DNA from: Rhizophagus prolifer
Lineage: Eukaryota > Glomeromycota > Glomeromycetes > Glomerales > Glomeraceae
Direction of reading: 5' to 3'
DNA length: 23,848 bases
Assembly: GCA_019425655.1 (NCBI GenBank)
Contig: NQWY01024838.1
Coordinates: forward strand, 1-23,848
In this document: positions 7,251-14,547 of the stretch, in pieces
Position numbering within the stretch: position 1 is the first letter of the stretch
Layout: each line of letters starts with the position of its first letter
Translations under genes and position numbers: made by a program
The notes under the pieces: generated by a model
Databases searched by the model: none
Told to the model about the DNA's origin: nothing
What the model saw: only the letters and a program-made list of their open reading frames with translations

Positions 7251-8164
7251 TTAAAAATTCTCATTCCTGAAAATACTTTTAATTTCATCAATCTCGTTTT
7301 GAACCATATTTTTTGTCCGTTCACCAAAGTGTAGCGTGTTTTCAATTTTGTTGTTACCTTCCCACGTAATCTCGATTCCACCGTTTGCAATCTCTTTTTT
7401 GCAGAGAAAATCAGGAACAATTGAGAATCCCGAATTTCCACTTAAACAACGCACAATCGAGCAGATATTCGGGACGATATAATTTGGCTTGAAATCCGGA
7501 TGTCGGTTAAAATTGGCTTTCCAGAAGTTATTCAGGTGCTCCATATCCGCTGCTGTGCTGTACCAGATTTGCTGTTTCAGCCAGTTTTCCGCTTCTTCGA
7601 TTTTATTGGTTTTAATTAATTTTTGGAATTCGGAAGTATTGGTTCCTGTTCCATTAATCAGAACAATTTTTTCTTTGGAAAAAGCTTCGAAATTCAGGTT
7701 TTTAAGGTTGGTTTTTCTTGGTGTAATAATCAAATCCAACAATCCATTATCCAGATCCGAAAACATCTGTTCATACAACCCAAAACGAATAATTACATTA
7801 AAATCAAATGTCGGAATATGCTTTTCCAAAGTGAACTGAAAGGTCTCAAAACACATCCCGACACTCACAGTCGGACGTTCGGTTTTCGTTGTTTTATGAA
7901 AAGTCTGTTCGGCGGTTTCTAACTTTAGAAGCGGTTCCAAAGTAAAATTATAAAGAATCTTCGCTTTCTCTGTTGGAATTAATTTTTTGGAAACTCTCTC
8001 AAATAAAGAATAACCGACATAAGCTTCTAATGAGCTGATATGAAGGCTTACTCCAGGTTGGGAAATATATAATTCCTTCGCTGCTTTGGTATAAGACTGC
8101 GTTTCATAGACACTTTTAAAGGTTCTAAGCCATTCAAGATCATTTTTCTGTCGGAACTTTGCAT
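7251..8164 (-). pseudogene. LysR-family regulator, frame broken near the start
   Basis: The main open frame encodes a complete LysR protein: an N-terminal winged helix-turn-helix (NDLEWLRTFKSV, SYTKAAKELYISQPGVS, about 8050-8145) and a substrate-binding domain to 7251. The frame contains no ATG, GTG or TTG upstream of the helix-turn-helix before an in-frame TAA. The natural ATG at 8164 (MQSSDRK) is one base out of frame; the shift falls in a run of five A residues on the coding strand at 8143-8147. So the gene is either inactivated, mis-assembled, or rescued by slippage. It is divergent from the mdaB-like gene with only 23 bp between the two ATGs, an arrangement in which LysR proteins commonly control the neighbour. 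The inducer is unknown. Confidence 0.8.
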
Positions 8165-8187
8165 TGTTAAATTATTAAGTCAGAAAA

Positions 8188-8808
8188 ATGAAAAAAATAT
8201 TCATAATTAATGGTGGGCAGAAATTTGCACATTCCGGCGGCAGTTTTAATAATACCATTACAAAATGGACAAAGGAAACACTTGATGAACAGGGTTTTGA
8301 AATCAAAATAACTAATATTAATGACGATTTTAATCCGGTCGATGAAGCAGAAAATTTTAAATGGGCAGATGTTGTCATTTATCATTTCCCGGTTTGGTGG
8401 TTTCAGGTTCCTAATCGTTTAAAATTTTATATCGATGAAGTTTTTACGGCTGGCCATAACAACGGCATTTATAAAAGCGACGGCCGTTCCAGAGTTAATC
8501 CTGCCATTAATTACGGAACAGGTGGTTTGATGCATGGCAAGCAATATTTTGTGACAACAAGCTGGAATGCGCCGGAAACAGCTTTTACTTTGGAAGGTGA
8601 GTTTTTCAATCAACATTCCGTAGATGAAGGTGTTTTGTTCGGTTTTCATAGAATGAATGCTTTCACGGGTATGAAAAGCTTGGGAAGCTTCCATTTTCAC
8701 GATATGGAGAAACAAGCAACTCAGGAACGAATCGATAATTATGAAATCGAATATAAAAATTATCTGAAAAGTGTATTCGAGGAAGTTGAATCTGAAATTC
8801 TAAATTAA
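8188..8808 (+). CDS. mdaB: MdaB-like NAD(P)H quinone oxidoreductase
   Basis: A 206-residue flavodoxin-fold oxidoreductase of the MdaB group, which reduces quinones by two electrons using NADPH and FAD. Evidence is the N-terminal strand KKIFIINGGQKFAHSGG and the characteristic block FPVWWFQVPNRLKFYIDEV, plus the tail spacing YGTGGLMHGK. It overlaps the next gene by one base (stop TAA and ATG share an A at 8808), so the pair is translationally coupled. In E. coli mdaB is also adjacent to ygiN; the same partnership here supports a quinone redox function. The divergent LysR gene is the probable regulator. Confidence 0.9.
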   Translation: MKKIFIINGGQKFAHSGGSFNNTITKWTKETLDEQGFEIKITNINDDFNPVDEAENFKWADVVIYHFPVWWFQVPNRLKFYIDEVFTAGHNNGIYKSDGRSRVNPAINYGTGGLMHGKQYFVTTSWNAPETAFTLEGEFFNQHSVDEGVLFGFHRMNAFTGMKSLGSFHFHDMEKQATQERIDNYEIEYKNYLKSVFEEVESEILN

Positions 8809-9095
8809 TGCCAATCTATTTAACAGCAATTTTAACAGCAAAAAAGGAATCAGTTCAGGATTTGAAATCGATTCTTGATCATATGGTTATAAATACTATA
8901 AAAGAAGAGGCTTGCGAAAAATATGATCTACAGCAAGCTTTGGAAGATGAAACAGTTTTCATTTTCCACGAGATTTGGAAAAGTAAGGAAGGTTTGGATG
9001 CTCACCATCAGCAATCTTATATCAAAGAGTTTGTCGAAAAAGCGCCCAATTTATTAGAAAAGCCTGCTGAGATTTATCTTGCTAAGCTTGTATAA
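8808..9095 (+). CDS. YgiN-like antibiotic biosynthesis monooxygenase domain protein
   Basis: A 95-residue single-domain protein of the ABM dimeric alpha-beta barrel superfamily. Visible features are the first strand IYLTAILTAK, the pattern CEKYDLQQALED in the middle, and FIFHEIWKSKEGLDAHHQ, where the E-W-x-S and HH segment are family hallmarks. YgiN is a quinol monooxygenase proposed to cycle with MdaB; the coupled arrangement here suggests the same. A terminator follows at 9101. Confidence 0.88.
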   Translation: MPIYLTAILTAKKESVQDLKSILDHMVINTIKEEACEKYDLQQALEDETVFIFHEIWKSKEGLDAHHQQSYIKEFVEKAPNLLEKPAEIYLAKLV

Positions 9096-9100
9096 AACTT

Positions 9101-9136
9101 AAACGCCTCAATTAATGAGGCGTTTCTATTTTTGTC
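9101..9136 (+). terminator. Intrinsic terminator of the mdaB-ygiN pair
   Basis: A 10-bp stem (9101-9110 with 9116-9125, arm aaacgcctca) around the loop attaa is followed by ttt and then a second T run. Confidence 0.85.
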
Positions 9137-9198
9137 ATTCCGAGGAACGAGAAATCTATAGATTCTTCCCTTCATTACATTTCATTCAGAATGACAAA
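9131..9198. repeat. Dispersed palindromic repeat, copy 2
   Basis: Outer arms tttgtcattc (9131-9140) and gaatgacaaa (9189-9198) are exact inverted repeats and match the ends of copy 1 at 6076-6128. An inner palindrome aatctatagatt sits at 9153-9164. The right part overlaps the 3' end of the ABC-F gene and contains its stop codon. Confidence 0.8.
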
Positions 9199-10736
9199 CT
9201 TATTAATATTTATATCTTCCAAAAAACGATTATCATGTGAAACCACAATCAAAGTTCCTTCATAATCATTAATTGCTGATGTGAGAATCTCAATATTCTG
9301 GATGTCCAGATTATTAGTCGGCTCATCCAAAATTATCATATCCGGCGAAATATTCTGAATGGAAAGACAGCAAAGTAGAAGTTTCATCTTTTCGCCACCA
9401 CTCAGGAATTCACACTTTTTGTCCCAATCATTCTTCCAGAAAAGAAATCTTGCTAGAATTGTTTTGACCTCATGTTCTTCAAGATTTTTGATGTTGAATT
9501 GCTGAGCTTGTTCATAAACCGAAAATTCATTTTTAATCAAAGAATATTCTTGATCGATGTAAATCGTTTTATTTTCCGATAAATAAATCTCGCCAAAAGT
9601 CGGTTTTATTTCCCCCAAAATCAGTTTTATCAAAGTTGTTTTTCCGGAACCATTATCGCCTTTTATCGTAATTCTTTCTCCACTCACAATTTGAAAATCG
9701 AGATTGTTTTCCCAAAGATTTTCTTGATGATAATTGAAATTGATTTGGTCGGCTTTGACCAAAATTTTCCCTTTATGAAGATGAGAATTGTCAAAATTAA
9801 TTTTCATCTTATCAATTCCGGAAAGATTGTCTTTTAAGCTGTGAAGATTTTCTCTGATATTATCAATTTTTTCAGAATGAACAGATTTTAGTTTTGATGT
9901 ACTGTTTTCCGCTTTGTTGCGAAGCGTATTCATCATAATTCTGGAAACGCCTGATTTTTCCTGTTTTCCTTTTCCTCGGGAATCCAATTTGTTTTGTCTT
10001 TCAATCGTTTCGCGCGGTTTTGAATATTCTGCTCAAGCGCATTTTGTTCGATTTTTTTCTGATCAGAATAGAAATCAAAGTTACCACCGTAAACCGAAAT
10101 TCCGTTTTTGTTGAGTTCGCAGGTCTTAGTCAAAAGATTGAGTAAAACTCTGTCGTGACTTACAATCAAAAGGCTTTTTGATGTTGATTTGATAAACTCA
10201 TAAAGCAGATTTCTACTTGCCGAATCCAGATGATTCGTAGGTTCATCCATTAGAATCAAATCCGGTTGATGAATCATCATTCCAGCTAGAAATAATTTGG
10301 TTTTTTGTCCGCCACTCAGATTTTCTAATTTCAGATTCAAATCAAAATCAGGCAGATTCCAATACGTGAAAACTTCTTTTATTCTGTCTTCGATTGTCCA
10401 ATCGTCGTTTAAGATTTCCATATTGTCTTCGGTTACAAAACCGTTTAGAATTTCCTTTAAGGCATTTAGTTTTTTATCAATGTTTAAAGCTTCAGCAATA
10501 CTCAAATGACTAAACTGACCGAAAATTTGCGGAATATAATACATGTTAGAATCAGATTTAATCATTCCTGATTTTGGTTGTAATTCGCCTGCAATTATTT
10601 TGAGCAAAGTCGATTTTCCGGAACCATTATTTCCGATTAAAGCTGTTTTTTCCTGAGAATTAAGGGTAAAGTTGATGTCCGAAAAAAGAACATCTTTATT
10701 GAGATGTTGATAAGATATATCTTGTAAAATTAACAT
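9175..10736 (-). pseudogene. ABC-F family ATPase split by a frame change
   Basis: Two overlapping frames together make one ABC-F protein, a soluble translation-factor-type ATPase with two nucleotide-binding domains and no membrane part. The first half (10736 to 9933) has Walker A GNNGSGKST, signature LSGGQKTKL and Walker B LILMDEPTNHLD. The second half (open to 9175) has GDNGSGKTT, LSGGEKMKL and MIILDEPTNNLD. The linker changes frame at about 10010-10025: the first frame reads EQNIQN, the second continues RETIERQNKLDSRGKG. The linker looks slightly short, which hints at a small deletion and not just one base, but this is inference. Some ABC-F proteins protect ribosomes from antibiotics; the subfamily here is not identified. 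The ATG at 10736 fits the family start; an upstream in-frame GTG at 10781 is less likely. Confidence 0.85.
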
Positions 10737-10761
10737 AATTTCTTTTTTAAGATGAACAATA

Positions 10762-10779
10762 GCAGACGAGTTGGTCTGC
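10762..10779 (-). promoter_or_regulatory. Small hairpin in the ABC-F leader
   Basis: Arms gcagac (10762-10767) and gtctgc (10774-10779) pair around a 6-base loop, 26 bp before the ATG. No U tract follows, so it is not a terminator by itself; a regulatory role is speculative. Confidence 0.35.
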
Positions 10780-10838
10780 ACAAGATTGCCTGAAAAGAAA
10801 TTGGATTTTACATTATAATCTTTAGAATTTTATTTCTG

Positions 10839-10872
10839 CAAAGTTAGAAATTATTTTTAAATGGATTCCCAA
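10839..10872 (-). promoter_or_regulatory. Promoter of the ABC-F gene
   Basis: On the minus strand TTG (10872-10870), 23 bp, then TAACTTTG (10846-10839) fits the Bacteroidota -33/-7 pattern. It implies a leader of about 100 bases before the ATG at 10736. Confidence 0.55.
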
Positions 10873-11010
10873 CCACAAAAGTCACAAAAGTTACAAAAGT
10901 TTTGATTGTCAGATTTTATATTTTTTGATAAAAGTTCAAATAAGCACTGAAAATTCATCATATAAAATTTTGATTGTCTAATTATTGTCTTTTGTGTCTT
11001 TTGTGGTTTT
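10871..11010. repeat. Inverted pair of CTTTTGTG-type repeats
   Basis: Left arm aaccacaaaagtcacaaaag (10871-10890), extended to three 9-bp units of the form cacaaaagt by 10900, faces a right arm at 10989-11008 built from cttttgtg units. Inside lie two direct copies of ttttgattgtc (10900-10910 and 10968-10978). The rest of the ABC-F to nitroreductase gap shows no gene. Confidence 0.7.
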
Positions 11011-11019
11011 GAAAAAAAT

Positions 11020-11622
11020 TTAAATCACATCCAGAATTTCTCCAACATTCAATCTTGATTTTGCTTTAAGTTTCGGTTGGTTGAAATCATTTTCATCTCT
11101 TACACCAATTGCGACAGCGAACAACGTTGTGTATTTTTCGTTATTCAGAATGGCGTCGTATTTTGCGATTTCAATGCCTTCCATTGGTGTAGAATCGATT
11201 TCCATTTGTGCACAAGCGCTCAACAAAACACCTAACGCAAGATAAACCTGATGCGACATCCAGCTTTTTGTGTAATCTTCGCCGTGCGGCTTTATCATTT
11301 TGTTGTAATATTCTATAGAACCTTCGGGTAAATTTCGCTCGATTTGCTTTTCAAAATCTTCAACATTTTTCAAAACCTGAAAAACGACTAAAAGCTTACT
11401 GTCATTGATTTTTTCTTTGTTGAAATAAGAAACTTCAGCAAACTCTGACTTCGCGTCTGAATCTTCTACAAAAGTGAATTTCCAAGGCTGGCTGTTGATT
11501 GAAGAAGGACTCAAATGGAGAATCGATTTCAGTTGTTCTTTAATTTCATTATCAAGTTTTCCTTCAGAATTATACTTTTTTACAGTGTATCTTTTCTGCA
11601 TTTTTGTAAGAAATGTTTCCAT
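11020..11622 (-). CDS. Nitroreductase-family NAD(P)H oxidoreductase
   Basis: A 200-residue FMN enzyme of the nitroreductase superfamily (NfsB-like). The N-terminal RYTVKKYN, the LSPSSINSQPWKF block that lines the FMN site, and the C-terminal AIGVRDEND region are all typical. Such enzymes reduce nitroaromatics, quinones or flavins in the cytosol; the natural substrate is unknown. It is divergent from an HxlR regulator with 80 bp between start codons, a common pairing in which HxlR controls an oxidoreductase. The ATG at 11622 gives the normal family start. Confidence 0.92.
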   Translation of the reverse strand: METFLTKMQKRYTVKKYNSEGKLDNEIKEQLKSILHLSPSSINSQPWKFTFVEDSDAKSEFAEVSYFNKEKINDSKLLVVFQVLKNVEDFEKQIERNLPEGSIEYYNKMIKPHGEDYTKSWMSHQVYLALGVLLSACAQMEIDSTPMEGIEIAKYDAILNNEKYTTLFAVAIGVRDENDFNQPKLKAKSRLNVGEILDVI

Positions 11623-11646
11623 AATTTTATACTATCAATTTTATAG

Positions 11647-11677
11647 TTGCAAAAATAAGTAGTGTTTATTAACTTTG
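11647..11677 (+). promoter_or_regulatory. Promoter of hxlR-type regulator
   Basis: TTG at 11647-11649, a 20-bp spacer and TAACTTTG at 11670-11677 match the Bacteroidota promoter pattern. The predicted start is about 20 bp before the ATG at 11703. Confidence 0.65.
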
Positions 11678-11680
11678 CAA
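11650..11680 (-). promoter_or_regulatory. Promoter of the nitroreductase gene
   Basis: On the minus strand TTG (11680-11678), a 20-bp spacer and TATTTTTG (11657-11650). It occupies the same DNA as the opposite hxlR promoter. Confidence 0.65.
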
Positions 11681-11702
11681 TAACGGTCAATAATGATAGT
11701 AT

Positions 11703-12053
11703 ATGTTTTTAATCGATAATAAAAAATTTCCTTGCGGAACAAGCGTTACAATGCGTTTTATCGGAGGAAAATGGAAAGCTGTGATTCTCATTCATCTCGC
11801 AATGGGAACAAAACGGTATAATGAAATCCGAAAAGAAATCCCGACAATCACGGAAAGAACCTTGAGTCTGCAGTTGAAACAACTGGAAAATGACGGCATT
11901 ATCGAGCGGAAAGTTTATACGCAAAAACCACCGCTAATGGTAGAATATTCTTTGACTGATTTTGGAAAAACTTTGATTCCTGTTTTGCGTTCGATTTGTG
12001 ATTGGGGAAATGAGGCCGTTAAAGATTGTGATAAGATTTTGGTTCAGGATTAA
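11703..12053 (+). CDS. HxlR-family winged helix regulator
   Basis: A 116-residue DNA-binding protein. The family core is clear: cysteine-containing N-terminus KKFPCGTSVTMRFIGGKWK, RYNEIRKEIPTITERTLSLQ as the recognition region, and DGIIERKVY with YSLTDFGKTLIP at the wing. HxlR proteins are dimers that often sense electrophiles or quinones through a conserved cysteine near the N-terminus; Cys12 (in FPCG) could play this role, by inference. It is divergent from the nitroreductase and convergent with the glucosaminidase, whose stop begins 1 bp beyond its own. Confidence 0.92.
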   Translation: MFLIDNKKFPCGTSVTMRFIGGKWKAVILIHLAMGTKRYNEIRKEIPTITERTLSLQLKQLENDGIIERKVYTQKPPLMVEYSLTDFGKTLIPVLRSICDWGNEAVKDCDKILVQD

Positions 12054-12054
12054 T

Positions 12055-12501
12055 TTATAAACCAATTTTCTTCATAACGAGATTCAGTTTTTGCTTCCAT
12101 TCTGCCGGTTTTGTAGAATATCCAGAGGATGCAATGGCGACAAACCATTCATTATGATTTTGCGAACCTTTTAGTTTATCATAGAATTTCCTTTTAGAAA
12201 CCCATTCGCAAAATGCGCGATAAGAAGCTTTGGAATCATTAAAACTTTTGAATCTGGAACTGTTGATGTCGTTTTTACCTGTCATTCCAAAATGGTTGTT
12301 CAGGACTTTACAAGCGGAACTCGTACCACCGCCGGTTTCCATATATGCAATAGAAAGAATAACAGTTGTTGGAATTCCAAATTCCTGAGAAAGTTCAGTT
12401 GCCAATGATTTATATTGGTTGATGTAAGAATTCTGCGCAGAGATTTTCAAACTGAAAAACAGAACGAAAATCATTAATAATCTGATGTTGAAATTCCTCA
12501 T
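12055..12501 (-). CDS. Secreted glucosaminidase-domain protein
   Basis: A 148-residue exported protein. Residues 1-22 form a signal peptide (LLMIFVLFFSLKISAQ). The rest is a glucosaminidase (GH73-like) domain with the block YMETGGGTSSA, where Glu55 is the likely catalytic acid, then NNHFGMTGK and YRAFCEWV. Such enzymes cut peptidoglycan glycan strands; some family members act as flagellar or autolysin enzymes, but in this gene a wall-remodelling role is the simplest reading. It ends the DUF3822-GNAT-rsmD operon, 12 bp after rsmD, and has no visible terminator. Confidence 0.87.
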   Translation of the reverse strand: MRNFNIRLLMIFVLFFSLKISAQNSYINQYKSLATELSQEFGIPTTVILSIAYMETGGGTSSACKVLNNHFGMTGKNDINSSRFKSFNDSKASYRAFCEWVSKRKFYDKLKGSQNHNEWFVAIASSGYSTKPAEWKQKLNLVMKKIGL

Positions 12502-12513
12502 ATCATTGTAGTT

Positions 12514-13080
12514 TTATTCAGAAATCGGCTGACTTTCAAAGAAAGAAAAACTTACATTCCCGTATTTTCTTGTGTCTTTCAAGTTTGGATGAGAGAATTT
12601 TAGTCTGCTCTGATGTTCCAGAATGAAAACGCCGTTGGGTTTCAATAATTCGTTATTCAGAACCAAATCAATCATTTCGTTGTATTTCTTTTCTTCTGTT
12701 TCAAAAGGTGCATCAGCAAAGATGATTTCATACTTTTTGTCGTGATTTCTTTTCTTTTTAAGCCATTCAAAAACATCTGCTCTTTGGATATTGACTTGCA
12801 ATCCCATATCCAATTCGTTGGCTGTAGAATTGATAAATCCTGCGTGTTTTGGATTCAGTTCAACAGAAGTAATGTCCTGACAATCGCGGGAAGCAAATTC
12901 CAAAGTTATCGAACCAATTCCTGCAAACAAGTCTAGAACTGAGCAAAACTCAAGGTCATATTTGTTATCAATGATGCTAAATAAAGCTTCTTTTGCAAAG
13001 TCGGTTGTTGGTCTTACATCGAAATTTTTTGGCGCTGCAATTTTCTTAGCTTTCCATTTTCCGGATATGATTCTGTACAT
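12514..13080 (-). CDS. rsmD: RsmD-type 16S rRNA guanine-N2 methyltransferase
   Basis: A 188-residue SAM-dependent methyltransferase that modifies G966 of 16S rRNA in E. coli. It starts with MYRIISGKWKAKKI and RPTTDFAKEALFSI, typical of RsmD, and has the SAM-binding motif DLFAGIG at residues 50-56. The catalytic motif IV reads DAPF at residues 123-126, where the family pattern is (D/N)PP(Y/F); the second residue is Ala (GCA codon). Gene neighbours DUF3822 and rsmD are often adjacent in Bacteroidota. It starts 4 bp after the GNAT stop. Confidence 0.92.
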   Translation of the reverse strand: MYRIISGKWKAKKIAAPKNFDVRPTTDFAKEALFSIIDNKYDLEFCSVLDLFAGIGSITLEFASRDCQDITSVELNPKHAGFINSTANELDMGLQVNIQRADVFEWLKKKRNHDKKYEIIFADAPFETEEKKYNEMIDLVLNNELLKPNGVFILEHQSRLKFSHPNLKDTRKYGNVSFSFFESQPISE

Positions 13081-13084
13081 TTTT

Positions 13085-13525
13085 CTATTTTTTAAGTTTC
13101 ATTTTGAGAATTGGATAAGGTTTTCCCAAATCGTCTTTCTCGCTTCTGTCAAAGATTTCGAATCCTATTTTCTGGTAGAATTCTGTTGCCTTTGGATTTT
13201 GTTCATTGACATCAACATAGCGAATATCAAAATTCGAAAACGCAAAATCAATTAACTGTCTGCCTAATCCTTTTCCGATATAATCCGGGTTAAGGAAAAG
13301 CATTTCTATTTTTTCTAAATGGATGCCGATAAAACCTACAACTTTTTCATTTTCTTCCAGACATAAAACATCAAGGTCTTTGAAATCGAAATTCTGCAGA
13401 ATCTTTTTGTATTGCTCAAAATCAGATTCCATCAAAAAATGATGTGTTGCTTTTACGGATTGTTCCCAAACAGAGAGGATCTCTGTCTTGTGAGAATCTT
13501 TGTACTTAACAATTCTGTAGTTCAT
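13085..13525 (-). CDS. GNAT family N-acetyltransferase
   Basis: A 146-residue single-domain GNAT. The acetyl-CoA motif A is visible as FLNPDYIGKGLGRQL, preceded by the strand VVGFIGI and followed by VDVNEQNPKATEFYQKIGFE, which is motif B. The overall form is YjaB-like, but the acceptor (amine, amino acid or protein) cannot be told. It sits between the DUF3822 gene (gap 1 bp) and rsmD (gap 4 bp), so it is in the same operon. Confidence 0.88.
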   Translation of the reverse strand: MNYRIVKYKDSHKTEILSVWEQSVKATHHFLMESDFEQYKKILQNFDFKDLDVLCLEENEKVVGFIGIHLEKIEMLFLNPDYIGKGLGRQLIDFAFSNFDIRYVDVNEQNPKATEFYQKIGFEIFDRSEKDDLGKPYPILKMKLKK

Positions 13526-13526
13526 T

Positions 13527-14243
13527 TTAATTCAGAAGGAAGTTCTTTTTGTGAAGATTGTCAAAGATAATCTTCAAATTAGATACAAATTTCTGCATTT
13601 CTGAAATAAAAGTCTCATTTTCAGTTGTCTCACCATAGATGTAGAAATAGGTTTCAGAAATTCCAAAATCGATTTTACTTAACGTAAACATAATGAAATA
13701 CAGAAAATCAACTTCCGAGGCCGCGTCCAGATTGTTATAAAGAATCACTTTTTTATTCTCAATAGCGAAAAATTCTGCCTGCTGATGATAAAGATTTACG
13801 TGGATTTCTTTTCGGTTTTTCACGTTCAGAGAATTCAGGAACTTTTCACCCGAAAAATTGAAATGCGTCGGAACTTCTAATTGCTTTATTTTCTGATAAA
13901 AATCTTTCGGAAAACTATAATAAAACTGAATCCCGAATTTTTTGTTCACAGACAACATCAGTTCCTCAGAATCTTTCTTTACGTCGGCGTTGTAGGAAAT
14001 CAAATCATAACCCAAATCGTGCTGATCAAAACCTTCTTCAACAATTGAAAAGTGATTGATGGCAGAAATCACGGAGATTTCAGAAAATTTTTCGGAAGCC
14101 AAAACTTCGTTCAGTTTTTCTTCAACCAGATTTTCCGGTGTTTCTTCATTTTTCAGAAAGATTTTTTCCTCCAGAACTTTTCTGGACTTAGAAATCTGCC
14201 ACTGCAAACCATCTTTCGTAAAAAGCAAGGATAATTTCCTCAT
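13527..14243 (-). CDS. DUF3822 family protein
   Basis: A 238-residue protein matching the DUF3822 pattern known mainly in Bacteroidota: an N-terminal LLFTKDGLQWQI strand, a central HDLGYDLISYNAD segment, and a C-terminal YFYIYGET strand. No enzyme motif or membrane segment is seen. Proteins of this family are thought to have an actin/hexokinase-like fold, but the function is unknown. It is the first gene of the operon that ends in the glucosaminidase, and its neighbour rsmD is a recurrent partner, which hints at a link with ribosome assembly (inference). Confidence 0.82.
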   Translation of the reverse strand: MRKLSLLFTKDGLQWQISKSRKVLEEKIFLKNEETPENLVEEKLNEVLASEKFSEISVISAINHFSIVEEGFDQHDLGYDLISYNADVKKDSEELMLSVNKKFGIQFYYSFPKDFYQKIKQLEVPTHFNFSGEKFLNSLNVKNRKEIHVNLYHQQAEFFAIENKKVILYNNLDAASEVDFLYFIMFTLSKIDFGISETYFYIYGETTENETFISEMQKFVSNLKIIFDNLHKKNFLLN

Positions 14244-14547
14244 ATTTTAATATCAATAAAATTAAATTTTTTTGGCAGCTATTTCCGCCTTCCGCTCCCA
14301 AACCTAACGAATTGGTTCGACGTAGTCAATCTTTTCACTCCATTACGTTGCGTAAAAAGGATTTCCGCTCAAGTCGGGCTGCGCTTCGCAAAGTTGAAAC
14401 ATTCTACATATTAACAACTTTGCAATACCAATAGAGACCAACTTTCCCAGAGATTTGCAAAGTTAAAAAATTAAAACTTTCGGCTTGTATCTCGGTCAAT
14501 TTCTATATTATAGTTATCTTCGCAAGATAATTCGATTTATTTTCAGG
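14244..14547. other. Divergent intergenic region, 304 bp
   Basis: No gene is seen. It contains the structured element at 14267-14390, an inverted pair gcaaagttg (14388-14396) and caactttgc (14415-14423), and a minus-strand TAACTTTG at 14458-14465 that could serve the DUF3822 operon; no TTG lies at the right distance. A weak TATCTTCG at 14515 could serve the thioredoxin gene. Confidence 0.6.
14267..14390 (+). repeat. Structured intergenic element, long form
   Basis: A head of seven T, ggcagctatttccgcc, and a tail gtcgggctgcgcttcgca enclose about 80 bp. The gcagc of the head (14275-14279) can pair with gctgc of the tail (14378-14382). An inner atctttt faces aaaaaggat. The head and tail recur at 21750-21815. 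Similar elements are frequent between genes in flavobacteria as I recall; a match to the Flavo-1 RNA family is possible but untested. Confidence 0.6.

Larger units (their letters stand above)
11629..11702. promoter_or_regulatory. Candidate HxlR operator with nested symmetry
   Basis: Nine-base inverted repeats atactatca (11629-11637) and tgatagtat (11694-11702) bracket the divergent promoters; the right one touches the hxlR ATG. Binding by HxlR is inferred from position and symmetry. Confidence 0.55.

Noticed and set aside
7489-7922. Two plus-strand frames opposite lysR
   Set aside because: They are shadows of the LysR substrate-binding domain and start inside it.
10737-10781. GTG start for the ABC-F gene
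   Set aside because: The extra 15 residues precede the usual family start and contain the leader hairpin.
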